A stretch of DNA of 64,000 nt from Azotobacter vinelandii (GCF_001571105.1 NZ_BCTD01000008.1), one strand, 5' to 3'; positions 18,336 to 30,144 are shown, counted from the first letter of the stretch. Notes: a model not told the origin generated them from the letters alone. A program made the numbers and translations.

Positions 18336-18619
18336 TGCCGGTGCATCCAGCGCCAGGCCGACCAGAGCCCCAGGCAGGCGCCGAGGAACAGCAGCGCCGC
18401 GGCGAAGGTCACGCCCGTGCCGAACAGGCGATCCAGCCAGCGGCCGAGCAGCAGGCCGAGCAGCACGGGCACGACGATGGCCCAGCCGAGCACGCCGATC
18501 TGCCCCAGGCGCCGGCCCAGCGAAGGCTCCGGATCGCGGCGCGCCTGCTCCTCGCGGCGCACGGCACGGCGCGCCGCCTCGCCCAACGGCTCGCGTCCCT
18601 CGTCTCGTTGCGGGTTCAT
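18332..18619 (-). CDS. atpQ: N-type ATPase accessory membrane protein AtpQ (AtpI-like)
   Basis: 95 residues: a charged N-terminus (about 1-35), then two membrane helices around GWAIVVPVLLGLLLGRWLDRLFG and FAAALLFLGACLGLWSAWRW. This is the AtpI/F0F1-ATPase subunit pattern (GxxxGxxLD). AtpQ and AtpR are the hallmark extra genes of the N-type operon. Overlaps atpC and atpR by 4 bp each. Confidence 0.88.
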   Translation of the reverse strand: MNPQRDEGREPLGEAARRAVRREEQARRDPEPSLGRRLGQIGVLGWAIVVPVLLGLLLGRWLDRLFGTGVTFAAALLFLGACLGLWSAWRWMHRQ

Positions 18620-19056
18620 CGGGGCTCTCCCTCGGGATCGAATGGTGTCTCGCCCTCGGCGCGCAGGTAGCGCACCAGTTGGCGCACCGCCTGGGTGTGC
18701 AGGCGCAGATGTTCGACCCGCGCCCGCCGGGCACTGTCGCGCCGGGCCTCGCGGGCCTCGCGCACCTGCGCCTCGAGCCGTTCGAGGCGCTCGCCGACGA
18801 TGCCTTCGCGACAGGCGACGCGCAACTCGCCGCCGCTCAGGCTCAGCACGCCGCCGTGCACCGCACAGAAGCCTTGCTCGCCGCCCGCGCGGCGCCAGCG
18901 CAGCACCGTGGGCACCAGCACGGTGAGATAGTCGACATGGCCCGGCAGCAGGCCGAAGCCGCCGCTGGCATCCTCGCCGCGAAACGCCACCACGTCCGTG
19001 CAGTCGACCAGCACCTGCTGCGGAGTGACGATCCGCAGACGCAGGGGAAGGCTCAT
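18616..19056 (-). CDS. atpC: N-type ATPase epsilon subunit
   Basis: 146 residues. N-terminal beta-sandwich with LRLRIVTPQQVLVDCTDVVAFRGEDASGGFGLLPGHVDYLTVL, the normal epsilon opening, then a basic C-terminal helical hairpin. The ATG at 19056 overlaps the atpD stop as ATGA. In contrast to housekeeping operons (…atpDC at the end), beta and epsilon come first here, the N-type order. Confidence 0.92.
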   Translation of the reverse strand: MSLPLRLRIVTPQQVLVDCTDVVAFRGEDASGGFGLLPGHVDYLTVLVPTVLRWRRAGGEQGFCAVHGGVLSLSGGELRVACREGIVGERLERLEAQVREAREARRDSARRARVEHLRLHTQAVRQLVRYLRAEGETPFDPEGEPR

Positions 19057-20474
19057 GCCGGCGTCTCCCCGCGCCTGGCCGCCTCTTCCCTGGCCCGGGC
19101 CTCCTCCAGGGTGCCGACCATGTACAGCGAACGCTCCTGCCAGTCGTCGCACTCCCCGGCGAGGATCGCCCGGCAGCCGGCCAGGGTATCGGCCAGCGCC
19201 ACCGAGCGCCCCGGCATGCCGGTGAAGGCCTCGGTGACCGCGAAGGGCTGGGTCAGGAAGCGCTGCAGGCGCCGTGCCCGACCGACGATACGACGATCCT
19301 CGACGGCAAGCTCCTCGATGCCGAGCAGCGAGATCACATCCTGCAGGCTACGGTAGTGCTCGATGATCCGGCGCGCCTCGGTGGCGATGGCGACGTGCTC
19401 CGCGCCCACCACCAGCGGGTCGAGCAGCAACGAGGAGGAGGCGATGGGATCGACCGCCGGGTACATGCCCTGCGCCGCCATGGCGCGGGACAGCACCACC
19501 ATGCTGTCGACGTGGGCGGCCAGGGCGGTCACCGCCGGATCGGTGAAGTCGTCGGCGGGCACGTACACCGCCTCGATGGCGGTCACCGCCACGCCGCCGA
19601 CCGAAACGATGCGCTCCTGCAGCGCGGCCACCTCGTCGGCCAGGGTCGGCTGGTAGCCGACCCGCGACGGCAGGCGGCCGAGCAGGCCGGACACCTCGGC
19701 GCCGGCCTGCACGAAGCGGAACACGTTGTCCATCAGCAGCAGCACGTTCTGCCGTCGCTCGTCGCGGAAGTATTCGGCGATGCTCAAGGCGGTCAGCGGC
19801 ACGCGCCAGCGCGCCCCGGGCGGCTCGTTCATCTGCCCGTAGACCAGCACGGTGTGCGGCAGCACGCCGGAGTTGCGCATGTCGAGCAGCATCTCGTGCC
19901 CCTCGCGGGAACGCTCGCCGACCCCGGCGAACACCGAGATACCCCGATAGCGCTCGACCATGGCGTGGATCAGTTCCATCACCAGTACCGTCTTGCCGAC
20001 CCCGGCGCCGCCGAACATCGCCGCCTTGCCGCCCTGCACCAGGGGCGTGAGCAGGTCGATGACCTTGATCCCGGTGGCGAACGGCTCGCTTGTCGCGGCC
20101 TGCGCCGCGAGCGGCGGCGGCGAACGGTGGATGGGCCGGCGCGGCACGTCGTCCGGCAGCGGCGGGCCCTTGTCGCCGACGACACCGCCGACGTCGAGCA
20201 GGCGGCCGAGCACGGCCTCGCCCACCGGCACCCTGAGCGGCCCGCCCAGGGTGCGCGCCATGACGCCGCGCGGCAGGCCGGAGGTGGCCGCCAGGGCGAT
20301 GGCGCGCACCCGTCGCGCGTCAAGATGGGCCTGCACCTCGGCCAGCAGCGGCTCTCCGTCGTCGCGCAGGATCGCCAGGGCATCGCCGATCGGCGGCAAC
20401 CCCGCCGGGAACGTCACATCGATCACCGCACCGCGCACGGCACTGACCAGTCCTTCGAGCTGCGCTGCCACCAT
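19053..20474 (-). CDS. atpD: N-type ATPase beta subunit (catalytic)
   Basis: 473 residues. Walker A GGAGVGKT at 155-162, catalytic region AGVGERSREGHEMLLDM (the usual family form is GERTREGND), NVLLLMDNVFRF (Walker B), SRVGYQPTLADEVAALQERI and MYPAVDPIASSS. It is the first gene of atpDCQRBEFAG. The changed residues around the catalytic Glu are the kind of divergence that separates N-type from housekeeping beta subunits. The Glu itself (GERSREG) is kept. Confidence 0.95.
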   Translation of the reverse strand: MVAAQLEGLVSAVRGAVIDVTFPAGLPPIGDALAILRDDGEPLLAEVQAHLDARRVRAIALAATSGLPRGVMARTLGGPLRVPVGEAVLGRLLDVGGVVGDKGPPLPDDVPRRPIHRSPPPLAAQAATSEPFATGIKVIDLLTPLVQGGKAAMFGGAGVGKTVLVMELIHAMVERYRGISVFAGVGERSREGHEMLLDMRNSGVLPHTVLVYGQMNEPPGARWRVPLTALSIAEYFRDERRQNVLLLMDNVFRFVQAGAEVSGLLGRLPSRVGYQPTLADEVAALQERIVSVGGVAVTAIEAVYVPADDFTDPAVTALAAHVDSMVVLSRAMAAQGMYPAVDPIASSSLLLDPLVVGAEHVAIATEARRIIEHYRSLQDVISLLGIEELAVEDRRIVGRARRLQRFLTQPFAVTEAFTGMPGRSVALADTLAGCRAILAGECDDWQERSLYMVGTLEEARAREEAARRGETPA

Positions 20475-20577
20475 CCCTTCCCTCGTCCCCGGACGGGGTT
20501 CCCTTCCCTATCCATAGTGGACAAGCGCCCCTTCGCGGCGCAAGGTCGGATCGTCGCAGCCGTGCTCCCGCAAACGC

Positions 20578-20898
20578 TCAGTGCCGCGCTTCCGGCTCCT
20601 CGCCGCGCTCCTGCACCAGCACCCAGGGCGCAACCACCACCGCCCACAGCGGCGGCTCGCGTTCGAGCAGGTCCTCGGCGCGGCTTTCCTCCAGCTTCGC
20701 CAGTTGGCCGCCGCCCAGCCAGGCGGCCACACTGGCCCGATCGTCCTCGGCGACGGCCAGCGCCACCGCCACCAGATCCACCTCGGCGGCGACCCAGAGC
20801 AGGGCGCCGCGAGCGAAAAAGGGCTGCAGTTCCGCCCAGCCGATCCGGGCCGTTTCGCCGAGCAACTTGACGTAGAGGGGGTTGGTCGTGTCTGTCAT
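20578..20898 (-). CDS. DUF2288 family protein
   Basis: 106 residues, soluble, acidic. LYVKLLGETARIGWAELQPFFARGALLWVA and WAVVVAPWVLVQERG are the family's conserved blocks. Function unknown. It lies 103 bp upstream of atpD on the same strand, so co-transcription is possible, but the gap is large for an operon whose other genes overlap. Confidence 0.85.
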   Translation of the reverse strand: MTDTTNPLYVKLLGETARIGWAELQPFFARGALLWVAAEVDLVAVALAVAEDDRASVAAWLGGGQLAKLEESRAEDLLEREPPLWAVVVAPWVLVQERGEEPEARH

Positions 20899-21072
20899 GG
20901 AAGATTCACCGGGCATGCGAGGGCCGCCATCATAGCGGCGCGGCGGAACCGGGCAAGTGCCGGCCGGCAAGGTTTCCAAGCGGCGAAAGGCACCCTTAAA
21001 CTGTAACGAAACGCCCTGCGCAGAAGAGGGCCGGGCCGGAGCGGCCCCCGCAACGACAGAACGAGGGATAAC

Positions 21073-22194
21073 ATGCACAAGGCTACCCGACACCTTTCCC
21101 GGCTGTTCGCCGCCCTGGCGCTGGCCGGAGCGGCGCTCCACGCGGCCGCCGCCGAACCGATCCGCATCGCCCTGGCCGGACCGGTCACCGGTCCCGTGGC
21201 GCAATACGGCGACATGCAGTTCATCGGCGCGAAACTGGCCATCGAACGGATCAACCAGGCCGGTGGAGTGAACGGCCGACTCCTCGAAGGCACCGTCTAC
21301 GACGACGCCTGCGATCCCAAGCAGGCGGTCGCGGTGGCCAACAAGATCGTCAACGACGGCATCGCCTTCGTCGTCGGCCACCTCTGCTCCAGCTCGACCC
21401 AGCCCGCCGCGGACATCTACGAGGACGAGGGCGTGCTGATGATTACCCCCGCCGCGACCAGCCCGCAGATCACCGCCCGGGGACACCGCTTGATCTTCCG
21501 TACCATCGGCCTGGACAGCCTGCAGGGACCGACCGCGGGCAACTTCATCGCCGAGCGGATCAAGCCCGGGCGCGTCGCGGTGCTGCACGACAAGCAGCAG
21601 TACGGCGAGGGCATCGCCAGCGCGGTCAGGAAGACCCTGCGGGACAAGGGTGTCGAAGTGGCGCTGTACGAGGGCATCAACGCCGGCGACAAGGACTTTT
21701 CGACGATGATCGCCAAGCTCAAGCAGGCCGGCGTCGACTTCGTCTACTACGGCGGCTACCACCCGGAACTCGGCCTGCTGTTGCGCCAGTCCGCGGAAAA
21801 GGGTCTGAAGGTACGCTTCATGGGACCGGAAGGGGTCGGCAACAAGGAGCTTTCCGCCATCGCCGGGGGCGCCGCCGAGGGCCTGCTGATCACCCTGCCG
21901 CGCGCCTTCGACCAGGCCCCGGAGAACCAGCCGCTGGTCGAGGCCTTCAAGGCCAAGAACCAGGACCCCAGCGGCCCCTTCGTGTTCCCCGCCTATGCCG
22001 CCGTGCAACTGATCGCCCAGGGCATCGGAAAAGCCGGCAGCGACGATCCCGAGGCGGTCGCCGAGGCCCTGCGCGGCAACAGCTTCGACACCGTGACCGG
22101 CACCCTGGCCTTCGATGCCAGGGGCGATCTGAAGGATTTCGGTTTCGAAGTCTACGAGTGGCACCGGGACGCGACCAAGACGCCGGTCGAGTAG
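21073..22194 (+). CDS. livK: Branched-chain amino-acid binding protein (LivK/BraC)
   Basis: 373 residues with a Sec signal peptide (cleavage after AAAAEP). The mature protein has the type I periplasmic-binding fold: IRIALAGPVTGPVAQYGDMQFIGAKLAIE, the disulfide pair Cys-Asp-Pro...HLCSSSTQPAADIYEDEG, TPAATSPQIT and VYYGGYHPELGLLL. It delivers Leu, Ile and Val to LivHMGF and matches Pseudomonas BraC. GAGGGATAAC precedes the ATG. First gene of a five-gene importer operon; 171 bp separate it from livH. Confidence 0.94.
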   Translation: MHKATRHLSRLFAALALAGAALHAAAAEPIRIALAGPVTGPVAQYGDMQFIGAKLAIERINQAGGVNGRLLEGTVYDDACDPKQAVAVANKIVNDGIAFVVGHLCSSSTQPAADIYEDEGVLMITPAATSPQITARGHRLIFRTIGLDSLQGPTAGNFIAERIKPGRVAVLHDKQQYGEGIASAVRKTLRDKGVEVALYEGINAGDKDFSTMIAKLKQAGVDFVYYGGYHPELGLLLRQSAEKGLKVRFMGPEGVGNKELSAIAGGAAEGLLITLPRAFDQAPENQPLVEAFKAKNQDPSGPFVFPAYAAVQLIAQGIGKAGSDDPEAVAEALRGNSFDTVTGTLAFDARGDLKDFGFEVYEWHRDATKTPVE

Positions 22195-22365
22195 GTTGCC
22201 TGCGCAGGAGCGAGGGGGACGCCCGGTCCTTGCCCGCGATGCTTTTGTCCTGCGCGGCCCCTGGCGGATCAGCGCTCGACGGCGAGGACTCGGCGTCTCC
22301 CCCTGGCTCCCCCCTTCGAGGAATACCCATTGCCGGCCCCGCGCGGGCTTCGAGGAGTCCAGGCA

Positions 22366-24538
<2,173 letters not shown>

Positions 24539-24542
<4 letters not shown>

Positions 24543-25306
24543 GCCGCCCGCTGCTGGAAGTGCGCGACCTGGCCATGCGCTTCGGCGGCCTGCTGGCGGT
24601 CGACGGCGTGAACCTCCGCCTCGGCGAACGGCAGGTGCTGTCGATGATCGGCCCCAACGGTGCCGGCAAGACCACGGTGTTCAACTGCCTGACCGGCTTC
24701 TACAGGCCCAGCGCCGGCGAGATCCTCCTCGACGGCGAAGCGATCCAGGGCCTGCCGGGCCACAGGATCGCCCGCAAGGGCGTGGTGCGCACCTTCCAGA
24801 ACGTCCGCCTGTTCAGGGAGATGACCACGCTGGAAAACCTCCTGGTGGCCCAGCACCGCCACCTGAACACCAATTTCTTCGCCGGCCTGCTGAAGACTCC
24901 GGCCTTCCGCCGCAGCGAGCGCCAGGCCCTGGAGCTCGCCCATCACTGGCTGGAACGGGTCGGCCTGGGCGATTGCGCCAACCGTCCCGCCGGCACCCTC
25001 GCCTACGGCCAGCAGCGTCGTCTGGAAATCGCCCGCTGCATGACGACCCGCCCGCGCATCCTGATGCTCGACGAGCCGGCCGCCGGCCTCAACCCGCGGG
25101 AAACCGAGGAGCTCAAGGCATTGATCGGCCTGCTGCGCGACGAACACGGCCTCGGCGTGCTGCTGATCGAGCACGACATGCCGCTGGTGATGGGCATTTC
25201 CGACCGGATCGTGGCGATCAACCAGGGCCGTCCGCTGGCCGAGGGCACGCCGGCACAGATCCGCAGCCATCCCGAGGTGATCAAGGCCTATCTGGGGGAA
25301 GCCTGA
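24539..25306 (+). CDS. livG: Branched-chain amino-acid ABC ATPase LivG/BraF
   Basis: 255 residues. Walker A GPNGAGKTT, Q-loop in RTFQNVRLFREMTTLENLLVAQH, signature LAYGQQRRLEIAR (the Gly/Tyr-Gly variant usual in LivG), Walker B ILMLDEPAAGLNP and switch His in LLIEHDMPLVM. ATGA overlap with livM and a 1-base overlap with livF. Confidence 0.95.
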
Positions 25307-26007
25307 TGCTACGCTTCGACAACGTTTCCACCTGCTACGGCAAGATCCAGGCGCTCCACGGAGTGAGCCTGGAGGTGCGCGAAGGCGAGATCGTCACCCT
25401 GATCGGCGCCAACGGCGCCGGCAAGTCGACCCTGCTGATGACCCTCTGCGGCACGCCGCGGGCCAGCGCCGGGAGCATCCGCTACCGCGGCGAGGAACTG
25501 GTCGGCCAGGATACCGGCGCGATCATGCGCAAGGGCATCGCAGTGGTCCCGGAAGGCCGGCGCATCTTCGCCCGCCTGACGGTCGAGGAGAACCTCGCGA
25601 TGGGCGGCTTCTTCGCCGGCCGGGGAGAAGTCGAAGAGCGCCTGGAGCGCGTGCTGGAACTCTTCCCGCGGCTGAGGGAGCGCTACGCCCAGCGCGGCGG
25701 CACCCTGTCCGGCGGCGAGCAGCAGATGCTCGCCATCGGCCGCGCGCTGATGAGCCGGCCGCGCCTGCTGCTGCTCGACGAACCCTCCCTGGGCCTGGCG
25801 CCGCTGATCATCCAGCGGATCTTCGCGATCATCGAGCAATTGCGCGAGGAAGGCGTCACGGTCTTCCTGGTCGAGCAGAACGCCAACCAGGCGCTCAAGC
25901 TGGCCGACCGCGGCTACGTACTGGAGAACGGGCAGATCGTCATGCAGGGCACGGGCGAGGAACTGCTCGGCGATGCGCGGGTATGCGAGGCCTACCTGGG
26001 CGGCTGA
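25306..26007 (+). CDS. livF: Branched-chain amino-acid ABC ATPase LivF/BraG
   Basis: 233 residues. Walker A GANGAGKST, the LivF-specific VPEGRRIFARLTVEENLAMGG, signature LSGGEQQMLAIGRALM, Walker B LLLLDEPSLGLAP and the FLVEQNANQALKLADRGYVLE end. Last gene of livKHMGF; its stop lies 5 bp from the stop of the convergent DUF5064 gene. Confidence 0.95.
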   Translation: MLRFDNVSTCYGKIQALHGVSLEVREGEIVTLIGANGAGKSTLLMTLCGTPRASAGSIRYRGEELVGQDTGAIMRKGIAVVPEGRRIFARLTVEENLAMGGFFAGRGEVEERLERVLELFPRLRERYAQRGGTLSGGEQQMLAIGRALMSRPRLLLLDEPSLGLAPLIIQRIFAIIEQLREEGVTVFLVEQNANQALKLADRGYVLENGQIVMQGTGEELLGDARVCEAYLGG

Positions 26008-26012
26008 GCCAT

Positions 26013-26375
26013 CTAGTGTCCCGGCAGATGGCCGAGGTCGATCGGCTCGCCGGGGCGCAGCCCCAGCTTGTGGCGGATGTCCTCGAACATGGCGTCGTAT
26101 TCGTCGTGTTCGCGCAGGATCGGGCCGAAGCGCGGATGCAAGCCATGACGCACGGAGATCCGGGTCAGTTCGTTCATGAAGTCGAAGGCCATGTCGCGCG
26201 GCAGTTCGCACTCCTCCGTGAAGGGCTTGCCATCGATCTCGCCGTCCATGCGCATGTGCAACAACCGCCCCCTTTCCGGCGTCTCGCGCACCTCGTAATG
26301 CACATCGTAGGCGAAGGTCTGCGGATCGGACTTGTCCGGCAGATGTTCGCGATGCAGATGACCCGGCTTGAACAT
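26013..26375 (-). CDS. DUF5064 family protein
   Basis: 120 residues, soluble, rich in His, Arg, Asp and Glu. MFKPGHLHREHL, MDGEIDGKPFTEECELPRDMAFDF and EYDAMFEDIRHKLG.RPGEPIDLGHL match the Pseudomonas DUF5064 group. Function unknown. It has a GAGGAGA ribosome binding site. It is convergent with livF and divergent from the next lipoprotein gene. Confidence 0.75.
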   Translation of the reverse strand: MFKPGHLHREHLPDKSDPQTFAYDVHYEVRETPERGRLLHMRMDGEIDGKPFTEECELPRDMAFDFMNELTRISVRHGLHPRFGPILREHDEYDAMFEDIRHKLGLRPGEPIDLGHLPGH

Positions 26376-26549
26376 GGGAATCTCCTCGCAGGGAATGAGG
26401 CCGAACGGCGCGGCCTCCCGCCCGGAATCGGCGGAGCGCCGCCCATTCAGTGTAGATAGCGTCGATCGCCAGTCCTCCGGCGAATCGTCGCCGGGCTTGA
26501 GATCGACCGCCCCGCTGGTTAACGTGGGCCCCCTTTCAGGAGACCGCCG

Positions 26550-27221
26550 ATGCGCCTTGTCCGCCCCCTCTTGTACTGTCTTCTGCCCCTGTTCGCCGGC
26601 TGCCAGTCGTTGGCCGGCGAAAACCGGGTCCCCACGGACGGGCAGACCCGCCTGCGGGGCGAACTGAGCATGCGCGACGGCGATCTGCTGCTGCGCCCGT
26701 GCGACGAACAGCGCCGCTTCGTGCTGGTCGATGCCGGCGACCTCGGGCTGGCCGAGGATATCCGCGCTCTGCAGGGAGGCGGCAAGGACCCGCTGTTCGT
26801 CGACCTTGGCGGCAGATTCGGCTCCAGCGACAAATCCGGCGTGGACGGGCGCATCGAGGCGATCCGGCTCTATCGCCTGGAGCTCGGCAGCCGGGGCTGC
26901 AAGGACCCGGACTTCCACCGGATGATCCTGCGCGCCGCGGGCAACGAACCCTTCTGGAGCGTCGGCGTCGGCGGCAAGGGCCTGCTGCTGCAGCGCCCCG
27001 GCCAGCCGCCCCTGGCCCTGCCCTACCTGGAGGAGCAACTGCCCGGCGGCAGCCTCAACCTGACCAGCGAGGCCGATGGCCGGCGCCTGGAGCTCTGGGT
27101 GGCGCCACAGCGCTGCGTCGACTCCATGAGCGGCGCGGTCCGCCATCTGAGCGCCGAGCTGCGCCTCGACGGCCAGGTGCAACGTGGCTGCGCCTATTTC
27201 GGCGGCGGTCGGGAAGAGTGA
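26550..27221 (+). CDS. COG3650-type lipoprotein
   Basis: 223 residues. The signal peptide ends in the lipobox LFAGC (Cys18), so it is lipid-anchored in the outer or inner membrane. The C-terminal half has AAGNEPFWSVGVG and RCVDSMSGAVRHLSAEL, the NEPFW and C-D-x-M-S-G motifs of COG3650/HslJ-like small periplasmic domains. The N-terminal half has CDEQRRFVLVDA.DLGLAEDI. Function unknown. Preceded by TTTCAGGAGA. Stop is 1 bp from the stop of mnhG on the other strand. Confidence 0.75.
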   Translation: MRLVRPLLYCLLPLFAGCQSLAGENRVPTDGQTRLRGELSMRDGDLLLRPCDEQRRFVLVDAGDLGLAEDIRALQGGGKDPLFVDLGGRFGSSDKSGVDGRIEAIRLYRLELGSRGCKDPDFHRMILRAAGNEPFWSVGVGGKGLLLQRPGQPPLALPYLEEQLPGGSLNLTSEADGRRLELWVAPQRCVDSMSGAVRHLSAELRLDGQVQRGCAYFGGGREE

Positions 27222-27222
27222 A

Positions 27223-27549
27223 TCACCAGGGCTTGCCACGGGTTCGCCCGTTCACCGGCAGCCGCCTGCGCAGCGCCGCCCTGGCCAGCATGTGCGCACT
27301 GACCGGCGCGCTGATGAAGAGGAACAGGGTGAGCAGCAGCTCATGCAGGCTCGGCCCTTCCGGCCGCCCGGCGAAGAACAGCATCGAGGCGATCACCATG
27401 CCGCCCACTCCCAGGGTGGTGGCCTTGGTCGGAGCGTGCAGGCGGGTGTAGAAGTCCGGCAGGCGGTACAGGCCGATGGCGCCGATCAGGGCGAACAGGC
27501 TGCCGAGGACCAGGAACAGGCTGACCAGCGCTTCGATCCAGAATGGCAT
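27223..27549 (-). CDS. mnhG: Na+/H+ antiporter subunit G
   Basis: 108 residues, three helices. FLVLGSLFALIGAIGLYRLPDFYTRLHAPTKATTLGVGGM is the MnhG/PhaG signature. Last gene of the six-gene antiporter operon (shaA-G in Pseudomonas). Separated from mnhF by 15 bp. Confidence 0.93.
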   Translation of the reverse strand: MPFWIEALVSLFLVLGSLFALIGAIGLYRLPDFYTRLHAPTKATTLGVGGMVIASMLFFAGRPEGPSLHELLLTLFLFISAPVSAHMLARAALRRRLPVNGRTRGKPW

Positions 27550-27564
27550 GGACGACGCGCCTCC

Positions 27565-27834
27565 CTAGTCGAGGATATCGCCGCGCGACAGGTACTTGCC
27601 GGCCGCCACGGTGCCGACGAAACCCATCGCCGCGATCAGCAGCGCCGCTTCGAAAAACAGTTCCGAGGCCTGCCGGATGCCGAGCAGCACGATCAGCGCC
27701 AGGGCGTTGATGTACAGGGTGTCCAGCGCCAGGATGCGATCCGCCGGACTCGGCCCGCGGATCAGGCGCACCAGGTTGAGGATCATGGCCAGGCCGATGA
27801 CCGCCAGGCAGAAGGGAATCACGTGGGCGAGCAT
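27565..27834 (-). CDS. mnhF: Na+/H+ antiporter subunit F
   Basis: 89 residues, three helices. MILNLVRLIRGPSPADRILALDTLYINALALIVLLG is the MnhF core. The ATG at 27834 lies inside the end of mnhE (16-bp overlap) and starts the conserved protein. Confidence 0.92.
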   Translation of the reverse strand: MLAHVIPFCLAVIGLAMILNLVRLIRGPSPADRILALDTLYINALALIVLLGIRQASELFFEAALLIAAMGFVGTVAAGKYLSRGDILD

Positions 27835-28322
27835 TGGAAGATCTCCAGCAGGGGCGTCTCGTAGCGGCGTTTCACCTCGGCGACCAGTCGCGCGGGGTCC
27901 GGCGCATCCAGGGCATGCAGCAGCAGGGTCCGGCGTTCGACGTCGAGATCGGCGGATACCGTGCCCGGCGTCAGGGAGATGATGTTGGTCAGCAGCGCCA
28001 GGACGAACTCGTCCTCGATGGCCATCGGCACCTCGACGAAGGCCGGGTTCAGGCGTGCCTCGGGCCCCAGTACCAGCCTCGCCACATGCAGGTTGGCGAC
28101 GAGGATGTCGGCGAACACCTGGAGCACGAACAGGCCCAGCCGGAACGGCCGGCGCACCCGTGGCATCGCGATCAGGAAGTCGCGGCAAAGCAGCGGGATC
28201 GCCCAGCCGAGCAACAGCCCGAGCAGAAGATGGCCGAAGCCGAAGGTATTCGCCAGCATCAGCCAGATGACGGTCAGCAGCAGGGTCAGGGTCGGATGCG
28301 CCAGCCAACGGAACCCGCTCAT
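27819..28322 (-). CDS. mnhE: Na+/H+ antiporter subunit E
   Basis: 167 residues. N-terminal helices, then VLQVFADILVANLHVARLVLGP and LLTNIISLTPGTVSADLDVERRTLLLHALDAPD, the MnhE signature. The cytoplasmic C-terminus is normal for the family. ATGA overlap with mnhD. Confidence 0.93.
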   Translation of the reverse strand: MSGFRWLAHPTLTLLLTVIWLMLANTFGFGHLLLGLLLGWAIPLLCRDFLIAMPRVRRPFRLGLFVLQVFADILVANLHVARLVLGPEARLNPAFVEVPMAIEDEFVLALLTNIISLTPGTVSADLDVERRTLLLHALDAPDPARLVAEVKRRYETPLLEIFQCSPT

Positions 28323-29818
28323 GCGCCGCCTCCCGCGCCGATCCGCAGATAGGCGGCCGGGTCCAGCAATTGTCGGGCGGTTTCCCGCACATAGGCCTGC
28401 ACCGGCGCTGCCGCCATCGTCAGTAGCAGGCTGCCCGATAGCAGGCCGGCACAGGCCAGCAGCCTCACACCGTCGGCCGGCTCGCCTGACGGAGCGCCGG
28501 AACCGCGCCAGAACAGGGTGCTGCCGGAACGGCCGAGGGCGATCAGCAGGCCCAGCCCGCCGCACAGCACCACAGTCCAGATCGCCAGGGCCGCGATTCC
28601 GACCGGTACCGCGCGCAACAGCATCAGCTTGCCGAGGAAACCGGAAAGCGGCGGCAGGCCGGCCACCGAGATGGCTCCGAAGAAGAACAGCCTGCCCAGC
28701 AGGCCCGGCTGGTGCAGGTTCGGTCCGCGCTGCAGGGCGCCGCCCAGTTCGCCGCGCTGGCGAGCCACCAGGTCGGCGAGCAGGAACAGGCCGCCGGCGA
28801 CCAGGGTGCTGTGCAGCAAGTAGTAGAGCGCCGCGGCATAGCCTTCCAGGCTACCCGGGGCGAGGCCGAGCAGCAGGGTGCCGACCGAGACGATCACCAG
28901 GTAGGCCAGTTGCACCTGCAGGTCGCGCGCCGCCAGGACACCGAACACCCCGGCGGCCAGGGTCGCGACGGCCAGCGTCCAGAGCCAGGGCTGCGCCAGG
29001 CCGGCGAGCGGTCCGGCCTGGGCGCCGAAGATCAACCCGAAGACCCGCAGGATGGCGTACAGGCCGACCTTGGTCATGATCGCGAAGAGCGCCGCCACCG
29101 GCGCCGTTGCCGCGGCATAGGCGCGCGGCAACCAGAAATGCAGCGGTAGTATCGCCCCCTTGAGGCCGAACACCACCAGCAGCAGGTAGCCGGCGGTGGC
29201 CAGCAGCGGCGCCTGGCCCGCATCGGCGCCAGCCACCCGGCGGGCCAGGTCGGCCATGTTCAGGGTCCCGGTCAGACCGTAGAGGATGCCGATGCCGATC
29301 AGGAAGAACGCCGAGCCGAGCAGGTTGGGCAGTACGTAATGCAGACCGGCGCGCACCCGGGCGGCACCGTTGCCGTGCAGCAGCAGCGCATAGGAGGCGA
29401 TCAGCAGGATCTCGAAGAACACGAACAGGTTGAACAGATCCGCGGTCAGGAAGGCGCCGTTGATGCCGACCAGTTGGAACTGGAACAGGGCGTGGAAATT
29501 CGGCCCCCGCAGGTCGTCGCCGCGCACCGCATAGAGCAGCGCGAAACCGGCCAGCAGCGCGGTGACCAGCAGCATCAGCGCGCTGAGCCGGTCGAGCAGC
29601 AGGACGATGCCGAACGGCGCCGGCCAGTCGCCCAGCGCATAGATGCGCAACCGGCCATCCGAGGCCAGGAGCAGCGCCCAGACGGCGAGCGGCAACAGCG
29701 CCCAGGTGGCGGCCAGGGACAGACGGCGCTGGATGCCATGGCCCAGGCGATGGCCGAGCAGCAGCAGACTGCCGGCGAACAGCGGCAGGAGGATCGGCAG
29801 GATGGGAGCGTGCATCAT
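28319..29818 (-). CDS. mnhD: Na+/H+ antiporter subunit D
   Basis: 499 residues, about 14 helices, a member of the NuoM/NuoN-like proton-pumping family. FNLFVFFEILLIASYALLLHG (key Glu) and AILPLHFWLPRAYAAATAPVAALFAIMTKVGLYAI (key Lys residues) are intact. It forms with MnhA the ion-conducting core. Overlaps mnhC and mnhE by 4 bp. Confidence 0.95.
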   Translation of the reverse strand: MMHAPILPILLPLFAGSLLLLGHRLGHGIQRRLSLAATWALLPLAVWALLLASDGRLRIYALGDWPAPFGIVLLLDRLSALMLLVTALLAGFALLYAVRGDDLRGPNFHALFQFQLVGINGAFLTADLFNLFVFFEILLIASYALLLHGNGAARVRAGLHYVLPNLLGSAFFLIGIGILYGLTGTLNMADLARRVAGADAGQAPLLATAGYLLLVVFGLKGAILPLHFWLPRAYAAATAPVAALFAIMTKVGLYAILRVFGLIFGAQAGPLAGLAQPWLWTLAVATLAAGVFGVLAARDLQVQLAYLVIVSVGTLLLGLAPGSLEGYAAALYYLLHSTLVAGGLFLLADLVARQRGELGGALQRGPNLHQPGLLGRLFFFGAISVAGLPPLSGFLGKLMLLRAVPVGIAALAIWTVVLCGGLGLLIALGRSGSTLFWRGSGAPSGEPADGVRLLACAGLLSGSLLLTMAAAPVQAYVRETARQLLDPAAYLRIGAGGGA

Positions 29819-30144
29819 CGCTCCGACCTCTTCCCGTCCACCTGATCGCTGCGCAACTCGCCCAGACCGCGCAGCGCCAGCACCACGACGAAAGCGGTCA
29901 TGGCGAAGCCGATGACGATGGCGGTGAGCACCAGGGCTTGCGGCAGCGGATCGCCATGTCCGGCGCTCTTGCCGAGCACGGGCGCGACGCCGGTGCGCAG
30001 GCGGCCCATGGCGAAGAGGAACAGGTTCACCGCATAGGAAATCAGGGTCAGCCCCAGCACCACCGGGAAAATCCGTGCGCGCAGCAGCAGGTACACGCCG
30101 CTGGCGGTCAGCATCCCAAGGCTGATGGCGAACAGCGCCTCCAT
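29815..30144 (-). CDS. mnhC: Na+/H+ antiporter subunit C
   Basis: 109 residues, three helices, NuoK-like: MEALFAISLGMLTASGVYLLLRARIFPVVLGLTLISYAVNLFLF and DPLPQALVLTAIVIGFAMTA. The ATG at 30144 begins the conserved protein 1 bp after the mnhA stop; the frame is open a little further upstream into mnhA without support. Confidence 0.93.
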   Translation of the reverse strand: MEALFAISLGMLTASGVYLLLRARIFPVVLGLTLISYAVNLFLFAMGRLRTGVAPVLGKSAGHGDPLPQALVLTAIVIGFAMTAFVVVLALRGLGELRSDQVDGKRSER